A stretch of DNA of 64,000 bases. Origin: Girardinichthys multiradiatus. Its lineage: Eukaryota > Chordata > Actinopteri > Cyprinodontiformes > Goodeidae. The notes beneath the pieces are model-generated. The model was not told the origin of the DNA. It made no database searches and saw nothing but the letters and a program-made list of their open reading frames with translations. Below are positions 33,864-45,089 of this stretch, one piece after another; position 1 is the first letter of the stretch, and each line of letters opens with the position of its first letter. Location: the NCBI RefSeq assembly GCF_021462225.1, contig NC_061816.1, positions 23,421,049-23,485,048 on the forward strand. Reading direction: 5' to 3'. The translations under genes were made by a program, and so were the position numbers.

Positions 33864-34060
33864 ATCTGAGGCGGTCCATCCTCAGACCCCTCAGGAAACT
33901 CAGGAACTAGGATGAGAGGCGGTCTGTCCTCGGACCCCTCAGGAAACTCAGGAACTAGGATGAGAGGCGGTCCGTCCTCGGACCCCTCAGGAAACTCAGG
34001 AACTAGGATGAGAGGCGGTTCGTCCTCGGACCACTCAGGAAACTCAGGAACTAGGATGAG
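33864..34060. repeat. 48-bp minisatellite
   Basis: About four copies of a 48-bp unit (ATGAGAGGCGGTCTGTCCTC...). Confidence 0.95.
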
Positions 34061-34581
34061 AGGTGGCTCTCCATTGAACCCCTCTCTGGACTCTGGGTCC
34101 TGTAGCCTGGCAGCAGGCCAGCTCTGTCTGCTTGGTCCTGTTTATGGCTGGTTCCTAATATCATGTTTTTGGTTTGGATCGGACCAAAGTGCAGATAAGA
34201 GCTTGGCAGCCGCATGATGAGAGGAAGACTTTTCTTTAATTAAAGGTCTCCAAAACGTAACATAATCCAACAAGTACAAACATGAGTCGAGCCAAAAACT
34301 TACATGTGTACATAGTTCTGTAACGTAGCAAAACTGAGCATTAACAGGGGTAGTGAACGAGGAATAGTGACGGAGGAACCAGCGGGGAACAAAGAACACA
34401 GACCAACTAATATACAGGGAGAAAACAAAGGCAGGTAATCACAAGAACTAAGAACAGGTGTGGCAAGGAGACATGGAGGCATAAGGGACAGGTGGAACTA
34501 ATTAACAATAAAGGAAACCATAGACCTAAGAACGGTTAATACAAAAACACAAACCAAGTCCAAGGATGTCATACCATGACA

Positions 34582-34838
34582 ATACCAGGTCAAACAAGAT
34601 TAACATCGACTCTCAGAGCCTAACAAAAAGCCAGAGAAACTACTCAATATTCTCTAACCTGAGAAGTCTTCCACATTTCGCTTATACAAGCATCGCTGCA
34701 GCTTTTTTCAACAGTTTGTTTGTTTGTTTTTCAGTAACTGTTGCTCAGTGTTCAATGCCATTAACTCTTGACTCTTTCGCTATATATACAGGACCCTGCT
34801 AGCAACGGAAGAAAGGTTAAAATGGGTGCGTCCGCAAT
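34582..34838 (-). repeat. divergent U1-array spacer fragment without U1
   Basis: About 250 bp clearly homologous to the array spacer (GCTGCAGCTTTTTTCAACAG, TGTTGCTCAGTGTTCAATGC), with roughly 10% differences and small indels. Homology stops just where the 3' box and U1 gene should begin. It marks a decayed outlier unit beyond the array edge. Confidence 0.9.
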
Positions 34839-36383
34839 CACCAGGCCTTTGAATTGGGAGTTCTACGGACAAGCATCGGCCGCACTTGGCGAACATCGGA
34901 AATTGTCCGTTACTCCAGTGTGAGCAGCAGCAGACCGCAATTTCCATCCTGGTAAGAGCTAAATTTCCACTGGCTAACCGAGCAGAACATCAACAGCTTT
35001 GATATATTACATGATTATTTGAACCAATCCGTGGGTTTAAAATGAATAAAACAGCCGCATTTCACTGTTTGTCGCCAGCTAGCTTAAGTTGTCCGCTTCA
35101 TGCCCCATCGGTAATACATGGAATTAAAGCTGCTAGTAGCATTGTAGGCCCTCGCAGCTCAGTGCAACTCCTGTGCAGCAACCGTGGGAGCCTGGCATCG
35201 CCACCTGCACGCCACCGGCATGGCAGCCGCTCGATTCCACATGTCACCACTAGCTGGCACTGAGCAAACTGACATTCGATCTTTGGTCATGCCCAGTTCT
35301 GCTGTGGCGAGAAGTATTCAAAATTTGGGCATAGTCCGACCTTCCTGATGGAAGCTGCACTCACTTGTTTGTTAGTGGGTGGGGCTAAAATCATTTCATC
35401 AGTTGACTGTGCCAACATGTTCAGCATTGATCAGTGATGATGTATACTACATTTAAAGTGAATCCGATGATGTATGAGGGAGATAGAGCACTTGAAATGT
35501 CCTAGGGTGCGCTGTTGATTGAAATTCTGATGTAATCCAATAGAGCTGTTTGGGGGCTGACAAAGACCAAGCATATTTATTTTGGAGTGAATCGGACCAT
35601 GCATGTGTAATTTAGAGCCAAACGTATGGCCGTGGCGTGACATCAGAATTCGCCACACAGCCACAGCCACACCGTCCAGCCAAACCAGTCAGTACAGGAT
35701 TCTATCTTAGACCATCTTGTTATCTGTAACTTGGGAGAGTTTAACATTAACTAGGTGAAGGACATCAAATATGGACCATCAAAAAGGAAAACATGACACT
35801 TCCTGTTCTCAGGGGGCAGGACTTCGGTGATGTCAGCATCTGATCAGTGAATATTGTTTGGGGCCAGAGACCAATCAATCTTAGAAGGTTTCATGTCTCT
35901 GTGACTTTCCTTGTAGGAGCTATATCAATTTCGTCTTTTATGGCAAGAAGTCATATTTTGAGGCCTGGCCACGCCCACACGCTTTCATGTCTCAAATAGT
36001 TTTGATAAATTTTGATCCCCAGTACCTTAAGAGTATACTGAGTGATATTCAAGTCTCTCAGTCAAAAGCTGTAGGAGGAGTTCGCTCAGATATGCGGGGT
36101 AGAAATGACAAAACTGGGGTCAAAATGGCAACTTCAATCCAAAATGGCCGACTTCCTGTTGGGTATGGACTAGAGGCTGTATGGGAGTCCCACGGGTCCC
36201 ATGGGAATCCCGCGGGATGGGAGACAGCATCAGTAAAGATCACGTGATTGGGACGGTACAGGATAAAACATGAACGGGAGCAGACGGGAGTGGGAGCTAA
36301 CCAATAGGAGGGAAAATATACTAGGATCAATTGTCTTTGGAAATATAAAACTGAGACTTTGTTATAAGTTTTAGGAAAAAAAA
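34839..36383. other. intergenic repeats, no gene seen
   Basis: No coding frame with a recognisable domain. The stretch from about 35330 to 36190 has the character of a degenerate teleost non-coding repeat (TGAGGGAGATAGAGCACTTG, CATATTTTGAGGCCTGGCCA, CAAAATGGCCGACTTCCTGT). A GC-rich palindrome-like run lies at 36185-36225. Confidence 0.4.
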
Positions 36384-36434
36384 AACTTGGATCGACGCCG
36401 CCATTGTGTAGTTTTTTTCCAAGAAGCCTATACT
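36384..36434 (+). repeat. 50-bp direct repeat, left copy
   Basis: AACTTGGATCGACGCCGCCA and following bases recur at 36735-36785 with four mismatches. The two copies bracket an env fragment. Confidence 0.85.
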
Positions 36435-36734
36435 ATACTGCTGCTCCTTGGTCAGAACAGTGAAACCTTCCTCAGTTAAAACAGTAAGATTTTCTAACTC
36501 AACTGACAACTCATTAATCCTATGGGCTGCATTAGCAGCACCATAACTAGGAATAATTGTACCCAATATCCCTTTCCAATGTGGAATCCTAGCTTTCTTT
36601 TGCTGTTTGAGCATTTTCTTCCTTTCTAATAATGGGGTGATTGAATCATAAGCAGTGACTGTAGGTAGTAAATGAGCTAAATAACATACTCCAGACCCTT
36701 ATTATTTCAGCCTTTGTTTTGCTAGTAATTTGAG
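36435..36734 (-). pseudogene. second copy of the retroviral env fragment
   Basis: Nearly identical to 31735-31994 and then, without the next ~185 bp, to 32178-32216. It covers part of the TM region only. Bracketed by 50-bp direct repeats at 36384 and 36735. Confidence 0.85.
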
Positions 36735-36785
36735 AACTTGGATCGACGCCGCCATTGCTTAGTTTTTTTCCAAGAAGACTATACT
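36735..36785 (+). repeat. 50-bp direct repeat, right copy
   Basis: Partner of 36384-36434. It runs directly into an ATTCA microsatellite. Confidence 0.85.
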
Positions 36786-36840
36786 ATTCAATTCAATTCA
36801 ATTCAATTCAATTCAATTCAATTCAATTCAATTCAATTCA
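36786..36840. repeat. (ATTCA)11 microsatellite
   Basis: Eleven perfect 5-bp units at the end of an interspersed repeat that begins GTTTTATTTATATAGCGCC. Confidence 0.97.
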
Positions 36841-37490
36841 GTTTTATTTATATAGCGCCAATTCACAACACATGTTGTCTCAAGGCACTTCACAACAGTC
36901 AGGTACATACATTCCAATTAATCCTAACAATTGAACAGTGCAGTCGGAGTTAGCTTTTTATTCAAATTGGATAAAAAGTTTTTCTATCTAAGGAAACCCA
37001 GCAGATTGCATCCAGTCAGTGACTTGCAGCATTCCCTCCACCCGGATGAGCATGTAGAGACAGTGGACAGTCACTGGCGTTGACTTTGCAGCAATCCCTC
37101 ATACTGAGCATGCATGTAGCGACAGCGGAGAGGAAAAACTCCCTTTTAACAGGAAGAAACCTCCATCAGAACCAGGCTCAGTGTGAGCGGCCATCTGCCA
37201 CGACCGACTGGGGGTTTGAGAGAACAGAGCAGAGACACAAAAAGAACACAGAAGCACTGATCCAGAAGTACTTTCTATGGGAAGGAAAAGTAAATGTTAG
37301 TGGATGTAGCTCCTTTAGTCGTTTCACCTAGAAAGAAAGAACAGATACACTCTGAGCCAGTTTTCAAGGTTAGAGTCTGAAAGAGAGCACATATAATTAG
37401 ATACAGTAAAAGCTCAGTCAATTTCCATGTCTAGGAGAGAGAAAGGGTTAAACACTAAAAGACAGGGCTATGTGGATCATCGGTAGAGGG
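36841..37490. repeat. interspersed repeat family R1, copy 1
   Basis: Begins TTTATATAGCGCCAATTCAC and includes TAAGGAAACCCAGCAGATTG and TTGACTTTGCAGCAATCCCT. It aligns along its length with 63197-64000. No coding capacity; widely repeated in fish, exact family not known to me. Confidence 0.85.
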
Positions 37491-38399
37491 TGAGCATTAC
37501 TATAATGCGAGTCAAACGAACTACACGACCCACAAGCCAACAGTGCTTCTGCTCGATGTTTTCCACCTGCGTTCAGAATGGAGGGAACAAACGCAGGTGG
37601 AGAACTGGACGTGGTGATATTGGATTAGCAACGTAAAGTCCCTTCCAGCAGGACTTATCTATTAAACTCATAGAGCTGACAGGAAAGTCGCAAATATTAC
37701 CGAACATCAGGAGAGTTGAAGTAGCGGTGTTAACACGCAGTCTGCTGCTTGTAAACGTGTTTAGTCGTAATCAAGTTCACCAGTGATTAAGGGACACTTG
37801 TAAGGCAAATTTTGGATTAAATCAGCCCTGCATCTCTTCATTCATCAAACCAAAAGTACCAACATGTGTCAAGTCTCATCTGACCAACAAAATTGCTGCA
37901 TGTGCACTAAGGATTTAAGAGGTAAGGTACGGAAGCCCGTGAGGGGACATGGGGAAATTTATTTATTTTGTGTCCCCACGCAATACTTTTGCGTTTGGCG
38001 TTTTGGAACAGCAGCACAGATGACAAACTGCTCATAAAACAAACAGCCCTAATATGTCATTGATAAGGTTTATTTGTCATATAAGCGATGAACTGCTTAG
38101 GATAAGAAGAACCATTCAAATCACAATAAAAACAAAAACACTAATGGCGTACAAAAAAAAAAGTACACATCATGCAGCAGCAATAAGCAAACAAAGTGTC
38201 ACAGATGTGGTTTTGTGCAGTATTGTCCAGAGTTCAGTAGTTTGTTTGACAGCTTGTGGATAAAAACTGTCTTTTAGTCTGATTTGAAGATAATTTTATT
38301 TAAGGCTGATTTCAAAATAAAACTCAATAAATCTCAATATGGGTGTAGTGTTTGTTTCATTTTTGCAGTTATCTGGTAATTAAAGCTTGACAGTGATGT
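37491..38399. other. no gene recognised
   Basis: AT-rich sequence without a convincing open frame or RNA gene. Short A-runs are present near 38152-38162. Confidence 0.4.
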
Positions 38400-39080
38400 C
38401 TTATGCCGTTCAAAAGCTGATGTATTGTTTGCTGAGGCATGGCATCCAACTCTTCTTTAATGGCGGCCCTCAAGTCACTGAGGTTCTGGTGTACAGAATT
38501 ACGAGCCTCTAGACGGCGATTCAACTGATCTTACAGGTTTTTTATGGGATTTAGGTCTGGAGAATGTGCAGGCCACTCCATTTGAGGTACCCCCAGATCC
38601 AGCAGCCATTCCCTAATGCTCACTCGATGAGTTGGAGCACTGTCGTCCATAAAGATGAAACTAGGCCTGTGTTGTTCATACAGGGACACAATGATTGGAC
38701 TAATGATGTAATTCAGGTAGTATGGGCTTGTCACTGTACCATTCACAAAGTATAGGGCAGTTCTGTAGTGACTAGACACACCTGCCCAGACTGTAACACC
38801 ACCACCACCAAAGGTTCGACTGGTGACAACAGTGACTGATGCATAGCCCTCTCATTCGATGTTACCAATGTTGGTGGGCTTCATTTCTGCTTAATGTGAA
38901 TCAACTTTCATTAGAGGACAGCACTGGTCCCACGTCCAGCGTAAATACTCCCTGGCTCATGCAAGAAGATTATGCTTTTGCCTGGTGGTGTGGTCAGGTA
39001 CCCTTGCAGGTCGTCTAGGACGCAGACCAGGCTGATGCAAATGGTTTCTAATGATCTATTGTAACACTTGGGTGCCTCTC
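38400..39080 (-). pseudogene. Tc1-like transposase fossil
   Basis: Minus-strand fragments of a Tc1/mariner transposase different from the one at 13911: TFGGGGVTVWAG, FMDDSAPTHR and WPAHSPDLNPIKNL. The glutamate of the DD34E triad is replaced by lysine and the frame is interrupted several times. No terminal repeats found. Confidence 0.85.
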
Positions 39081-39359
39081 ACCTCCCTAAAAATGTCCCT
39101 AGAGTTGAGTGTCATTCTTCATTTGGTCAGACAGGGAACTGTTTGCAATGAAACAGTCATCAGTGTGACTCTGCCTGGGCTGGCCCTTGTCATGGGTTCT
39201 GTTTGTGGGTTTCATGGACAGGATCTAAAGACATAGTCATGGAGTGGAGGGTGTCTGGTTTAAGAACTTGTGGGTTTTAACACAATACGGTACTGTTGGC
39301 TTATTTAGGCCATGGATGACAGTTAGCTTCCCTAGGTTTGAGGTCATGGTTCTCAACCT

Positions 39360-39850
39360 GAAAAAACCCTCTGGGTTGGGGGTCAGTCTCTGTCTCATTC
39401 AGAGGAGTTTAAGTTTCTGAGATTGCTTATGAATGATGGTAGGATGGAACAGTATATGGAAACACTGCAGTAATGTTGGTGCTGCTCTTGTATGTTGTGG
39501 TGAAGAAACAGATAAGACAACAAGGAAAGCTCTTAATTTACAGGCCCTCCAACATAGGGTCAGGAGATGTGGATCATGGCAAAAACATTTATCTTGAATA
39601 AAAGCAACCAACGTAGCTTGTTCTGTAGGGTGGCTAAACTTTGTGTTAGATATAGGGAAAGGAGCTCTGTCATCCAAGGATAGCTTGAAGGATAGACACT
39701 GACCCAGTGGTTCAAAACAACTCAACTGAGGAGGTTCAGGCATCTGATTGAAATGCCTACTGGGTGCCTCCCTCTGCACATCCCACTGGGTGGGGTTTCC
39801 CTAGAACAGATCCAGTACTCACCGGAGGGACTATATGTGACGCGCCACGG
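39360..39850 (+). pseudogene. LINE 3'-coding fragment
   Basis: Degenerate translation matching the C-terminal tail of a common fish LINE protein (LRRFRHLIEMPTGCLPL-like stretch near 39728-39780). Multiple stops and frameshifts. Family not determined. Confidence 0.55.
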
Positions 39851-40187
39851 GAAAACTAGGAACAAGTTGGCAGAGCACAAACAAAGAAAATGAGGAAAAA
39901 CCGTCAATTTAGTGATAGTGATTTTCGTTTTAATGCAAAAATGTGCAAGTTGAAATTATGAAGTATCCACTCAGTTCTTTAAATGACAGTTTTGGAGGTT
40001 TTAAAATGGTAAATTTTATGTTTAAGCTTGTTTTCAGCCTAAAACACCTATTTACATTTTGGGGAGGGGAAACTTAACAGCTCCTATGAAAAAGAATGTG
40101 TTTCTTCACGATGGACCAAGCTCAACGTGTTGCAAACTAACTGAATCAAGGCTGTTACAGCACTTCACTGTGGGAGTACATGTTCAG

Positions 40188-40674
40188 AAGCGGAAGATGA
40201 TAGCAACTGCATTACTTTGGAGAACATTCCTAGTTTGCAGCTTTCTTCAACCCAAGACGAGGATGACGAAGAAAGCTTTGGACTGGTGGCTGAGGAGCTA
40301 GAACGTAAGATATCAGAAGCTATTGCTATCACAACATTTGAGAAAAACAGAGACAGTGAAATGGAGAAGATATGTAACTTTGACTGTAAATTCTATGGAA
40401 GAAGAAAGGAGAACTCTTCACTTGGGAAACAATCCTGTAGCCGCAAACTTTCTCCAGAGCTCATGTACAAAATACGGATGGATTCTTTAGCAGCAGAAAG
40501 GGAGTGGCAGGATATGAGAATAATCAGACATCTTGAAGCAAACCGGCATACGCTAGAAACTGCAGCAATGACCACATCCACCAAAAAGATATCAAGGAAA
40601 ATAAAACACCCCAGGAAAACGTGTTCCATTGGAGGCATCGAAGTCTGCTGGAATACCTTTCAGTTTCTCATGGG
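40188..40674 (+). CDS. possible orphan exon, unknown protein
   Basis: An open frame of about 160 codons bounded by a plausible 3' splice site (TGTTCAG before 40188) and 5' splice site (GGGTGAGT at 40674/40675). The product is acidic at the N-terminal end (EDEDDEESFGLVAEE), then basic with RRKENSSLGKQ and a CSIGG..VCWNTF cysteine pair. The charge layout reminds me of accessory proteins of fish DNA transposons, but I cannot assign a family. No neighbouring exon is identified, so it may be a transposon remnant rather than a host gene. Confidence 0.35.
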
Positions 40675-40774
40675 GTGAGTTTGATAACTTTTTTTAAAAC
40701 TATTATGATGCATCATATTGTGAATAAATCATGTACTGAAGCGGACAAATCACACAAACCTGACCAGTGAAATA

Positions 40775-41115
40775 TTGAAATCTACTTGAGTGGGGTTTTT
40801 GTTTTTTATTTTTAATCTAAGTTTGAGATGTGTTTTTTCTTCCCCCTGCACTGGGAGATCAGTGTTCACGACAACAGTTTTTTGGCTAGCGTAACTACAC
40901 GAGGTCAGCATCTACTGTATCCCATTCACAATGTGAAAATCAACCTGAGTGGGGGAGGGGTTGTATTTCTAATATAAGCTTGAGGTTGTGTTTTTTTTTT
41001 CTTTCTCCTGCACTGGGTGATCAGTGGTCACAAGTTTTTTTTTTTTTTTGTCTAACGTAGCTACATGAGGTTAGCATCTACTGTATCCCATTCACAATGT
41101 GAAAATCAACTTGAG
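40775..41115. repeat. two-copy tandem repeat of about 168 bp
   Basis: The segment with CTGCACTGGG-GATCAGTG and AGCATCTACTGTATCCCATT occurs twice in tandem (about 40775-40945 and 40946-41115), with differing T-run lengths. Confidence 0.8.
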
Positions 41116-42124
41116 TTCATTAAAGTCAAGAGGTTTGCAGACATAAAATTTGAGGGATACCGATTAAGTAGCTGCAGCACCAGCCTCTTCTAGATTAACA
41201 CGTATTCAAAAGGTGTAAGCTATTAGCCCATAGCTCTATTCATACCTGCACACATAAAATGAAGACTGATAAACAATATTTCTGCATGCTACAATCATCT
41301 TTGGACATTTCATATTATATATTAAGAAGAACACATTCATATTACCCTGATATTTTGCTAATTGCTGTGAGATAGGATTTCAAACTCTGCCTGAGGCAGA
41401 ACATTTAATAGACTTGTCCGAGCTACCGTACCCTGTGTGCGGTCAGACGCCTCGGAGCTCCTCCGGTACTTGAACCCCAGAAGCGATCACACACTATATC
41501 TAACACTGACTCTTAAAGGAAGGACTCTCAACCAGTTTCTAACTTTGAGCTCCTTTAATCTAAATTAAGGCAGAGGAATGATTACAGAGATCAGCGCTGA
41601 GGCTCTGACCGTCGCGGTCTGTTAGAGCATAACGAAGAGCCTCGATAGAAGGTCACATGTAGTTTTATATCTGGCACTCTAATGCAATGGATGTGCACTC
41701 CCTTGGTGATTATCAGTAGACTATGTGTCACTATTGTGGTGTCTATCTGTTAGATTGCGTAGTAGCGGGTGTCCATCCTTAATCTAAGTGTGCTGTATGT
41801 TTCTAATCAAACCAGTTATACCAGCTGCTCCACTATCAAACCCTGTGCCCCAGCCTCAGGTTATTCATGACAAACCTTGGGCCATTTATCCTTGTACTGT
41901 ATGTTTATGAGCATTCTTATCCTATTGTAACAAAAGGGAAACATTAGAACTTATACTTTACTTCACTATGGTATAAATGGGAAAAACAGCTATGAGTCAT
42001 TAATAAAGGTTATTCCTAACAACACCCCTGATGAGGTGTCATTTAAAGGCACCTCACTAATTTAGATCAGTTAACCCCCTAGGCACTGGGTAGTGGACCA
42101 CCTGCAACTGGGTACTGTCGAAGC
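41116..42124. other. no gene; possible decayed LTR
   Basis: TATAAATG near 41972 and AATAAA near 42003 on the plus strand, followed by a CT-rich stretch, resemble an LTR promoter and poly(A) region, but no clear ends are found. Nothing coding. Confidence 0.3.
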
Positions 42125-42549
42125 CGTCTCTGCTTCTTGGGTCCGTTGATTTGAGCACAGGTTTCAAAAGAGTGAAATAAACACAAAATACAATCAGCTT
42201 AAGTTTGCCTCTGCGCAGAGTGAGAGATGCCCCAGCCAACATCTGCGAGCAATAACTCTGCTCTCTCTCTGCTTCCAGCTCGTTTTATTAAGTCTCCAGG
42301 GTGTGCTCAAATTTCCTTTTTTACATATATCATATCACTTAGATGTATAGCATAACAGTTCCTTATGTCCAAATAAGGAGTGCTTCCTGTTTTTACTTCC
42401 AGCAAGCTCATCTTCTCCTGTCTCCTTCACTCCCATCCGCTACTCCCCTATCCTTCACCAATTTATGACCTCTATCCGCACTCCCTATCTGCTACTCTCC
42501 CTGTCTTCTATCTGCACATTCCAGTTACACACATAGTTTATATTCTACA
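42125..42549 (-). repeat. ERV-B 3' LTR
   Basis: 425 bp, about 90% or more similar by eye to 52722-53130, with a roughly 20-bp internal length difference near 42490-42520. It begins TGTAGAATAT on the minus strand; its last CA has mutated to CG. Confidence 0.9.
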
Positions 42550-42562
42550 ACACCCCCTTTTG
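42550..42562 (-). promoter_or_regulatory. ERV-B polypurine tract
   Basis: Minus strand AAAAGGGGGTGT directly ahead of the 3' LTR, the expected plus-strand primer position. Confidence 0.8.
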
Positions 42563-42694
42563 AACTCTCATAAGAGTTCACACTCTAAAATGTCCTTTAA
42601 CCAAGTACTTCTAAGAATAAGTAGAAATAAGTAAAAATATTACTGTACCACCTGTAAAACGAGAAATTTATTAAGAAAACATGCATCTGTCTTA

Positions 42695-44240
42695 TTATGC
42701 GTCCATTAATTCACACTCTGAGTCCTCATCCTGGTTATGGTCAATTTGCAACAGTGGCATCGTTATCTTTGGATCCCTCCGCTCAATTGTGGAGGTGATG
42801 AGGCGCACCATCAGAGAACGGATGCATGGTACATGTTGAGGTAGGAAAACTTTACTGGCCGTCAGTTAACTCTTACATTACTCCTCACCTCTCCCCGACT
42901 CTTTTATTTGGCACCCAAAGGACAATCCTCAGTCAGAGATCAGTTGTACATTTCCACAAGTTTATTAAAAACCAATCTGAATTCAGAGAGGGGACACACA
43001 CTTAGATTGGTACCTGGAAACGTCTGTGTGTTGTCCATCTTGGAGGGGCTACAATACCTTTATATACCCTTCGCTGCTATGCAGTACACATACACAATCA
43101 TCCTGTCTGCAAATATCTCCCCAGCCATCATATAACCTCATATCCAAATAAGGAGTACTTCTAGTCCTTCTCCTATAACAAACTTATCATGTCTGGCTCC
43201 AGCCCTGTCTCTTTCCCCAATTTATGACCTTGCCCTCTCTGTGCGCTGTTCTCCCCTGTCTTCTTCTCCCCCATCGGTGATTCCTTGTCCTTCACTAATT
43301 TATGACTTTGGACTCTCTACTTCCCTCCCTAAGGACCTTGCACTTTCTATGCTTCACTCCCTAAGCTTGACCCCCCTATGCTCTATGTACACATGCCAGT
43401 TACACACAGAGATATTTAATATTACACACATAAATAGTTTACATTCTACATACACAACAACATCCACAAGTCACCATTATAGCTACAAATACCGCAATAG
43501 AAGTCATCAAAGACATTATCAAATCCTTCCAGTGTCCAAACATGCCTGTCATCCACTCCTCCAGGGGATTATCAATTCCAGAATGTTCATGCAAGGTGGC
43601 AGAGAGGGTCTTTAGTCCCTCTAAAGCCTTTGACACTGAACCATCCGGTGCAGTGTTATTGGGAATAAAGGTACAACACATATCTCCAAACATGGCACAC
43701 ACACCCCCTTTTTCAGCTAACAACATATCCAATGCCATCCTATTTTGTACTGCCATGAGGGAAGTTGGGGCCAATCGTTCAGATAAACCTTCTACAGCGT
43801 CTCGAGTTAAATTGGCCAGACGCAAAACATTATAATGAATATAATTAATGCGGTCTACGTTTTTGTTGGGCGTTACTGGGAACAAGGCAGCTATAATAGG
43901 GATGTTTTCAAATCCAGCTGATATTTGGTCCGCAAGTTTATACTCATTTGGGACTCCTCGCGGAACTCCAATTGCATCTATATAGGTGGGGGAACCCTGA
44001 CTCAGGTCAAAAGTGGTTGGAGCGCTTCTTTTCATAATATGTCTTCTCCTACGAGTGAGTGCCAGTGCCTTATTTTGTTGATATGTCACAGAGGTTATAA
44101 TAGGGCCAATTAAAATCAACGGGGCCTGCAATCTGACCACTGCACATACTCCTATGGTGTTATTTGGTATATTAGTGAGAAGTCTGTATCCTCCGCAGTA
44201 GTAATATAATCCTGCTCGTGCCCAAAGTCCTATCACTTTC
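42695..44240 (-). pseudogene. ERV-B env: SU end and TM, split by a solo LTR
   Basis: From the right: a short SU remainder, a furin-like RRRR site (near 44040), TM ectodomain with the QNRMALDMLL motif and a CX6CC motif (near 43670-43740), a membrane anchor and a cysteine-rich inner face (near 43455). Then comes a 617-bp solo LTR, and a cytoplasmic tail of about 45 codons ending in TAA at 42695-42697. The tail frame matches the TM frame across the insertion site. Most of SU is missing, replaced by a Ty3/gypsy segment at 44241. Class: gammaretrovirus-type TM of the kind that forms a disulphide with SU. Confidence 0.88.
42834..43450 (-). repeat. solo LTR inside ERV-B env
   Basis: 617 bp, TG...CA ends, flanked by the 4-bp duplication TACA (42830-42833 and 43451-43454), the size made by gammaretrovirus-type integrases. 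Parts (CAAATAAGGAGTACTTC, CCAGTTACACACA) are related to the ERV-B LTR, so it comes from a sister lineage. A solo LTR arises by recombination between the two LTRs of a later provirus. Confidence 0.9.
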
Positions 44241-45089
44241 TGTTACGACCCCACTCGGTCTAGGGGGGGAGGGGGAAGTAAACATTCAACCAGGTGTTAT
44301 TGGTTTTGTGAAAGAAAGAGTAATTTATTTCTTTTTAGTTCAGTTTCCGTTATTTTTAACAAAACAAACAAAAGGAGGGTACTTAACAAAGTACAAACCG
44401 TTTGAAAATAAAAAGGGGTAAAACCCAAAATACACACTAACCATAAATTTGAACAAAATATACTGACAACCAGTATTTTAACACAAAATAATCTCTCAAA
44501 AGGAGGGATAAGCTAACTCAACCATTACTTAAAGCAAAGAGTCCCAGCTAACAACAAAACAAACAATCAATTCAAGATAAAGCTTAAGAAGCATTAGATA
44601 AACTCTTCAGAGTCAAGGGGGAAAAGTATTCACAACAAAGAAAATAAGCTGATCAGCAAACAGGTAAGCAAACAAAGTAAAACAAGCAAGTTAATCAACA
44701 ATCAAGTAAGCACACAGTCCAAGCTAGACACCCAAGTCAGAAATGGCGAGCTGTTCAGTCTAAATCACAGCTGCCTTTAGTGGCAGGTGCAGAGAGTTTA
44801 TATAATGTAGTCCCTTCTTGATTGGCGGCGAATTCAGAAGAACCAGGAAATGAATAGTCCAACATGAACTCCCGGAGACGTCCAGCAGGAGGAGTGCAGA
44901 GCACGCAGGGAGATCCAAGTCCGTCAGGAACAGCAAAGAAGAGTGTATCCAGCGAAGAAGAAATCCGATCCCATCAGAAACAGCGGTACCGATAGCACGG
45001 AGGAAAATGGTGCTTTTCAGCGACATCGGCTGGCCAGTCTGTTGATGAAGGTAAAAAACAAAACACACATACAGCCACCAGCCGTAACA
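44241..45089 (-). repeat. Ty3/gypsy-type LTR
   Basis: 849 bp with ends TGTTACG...CGTAACA. It is preceded (on the minus strand) by a polypurine tract AGGGAGGGGGGAG, so it is a 3' LTR of the gypsy fragment to its right. Confidence 0.85.

Larger units (their letters stand above)
33047..34581. mobile_element. non-autonomous element with internal minisatellites
   Basis: 1535 bp inserted in U1-array spacer and flanked by the 5-bp duplication ATACC (33042-33046 and 34582-34586). About 135 bp at its left end (33049-33183) recur as a direct repeat near 34161-34295 with few differences, so it may be a deleted LTR-type element whose left terminal repeat is truncated; the right end finishes in CA. Between them are three minisatellites. 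No transposase or pol domain is visible. Long open frames across the minisatellites on both strands reflect repeat periods divisible by three. Confidence 0.65.

Noticed and set aside
44218..44421. Plus-strand frame over the gypsy LTR
   Set aside because: Lies in LTR sequence with clear inverted ends; no coding features.
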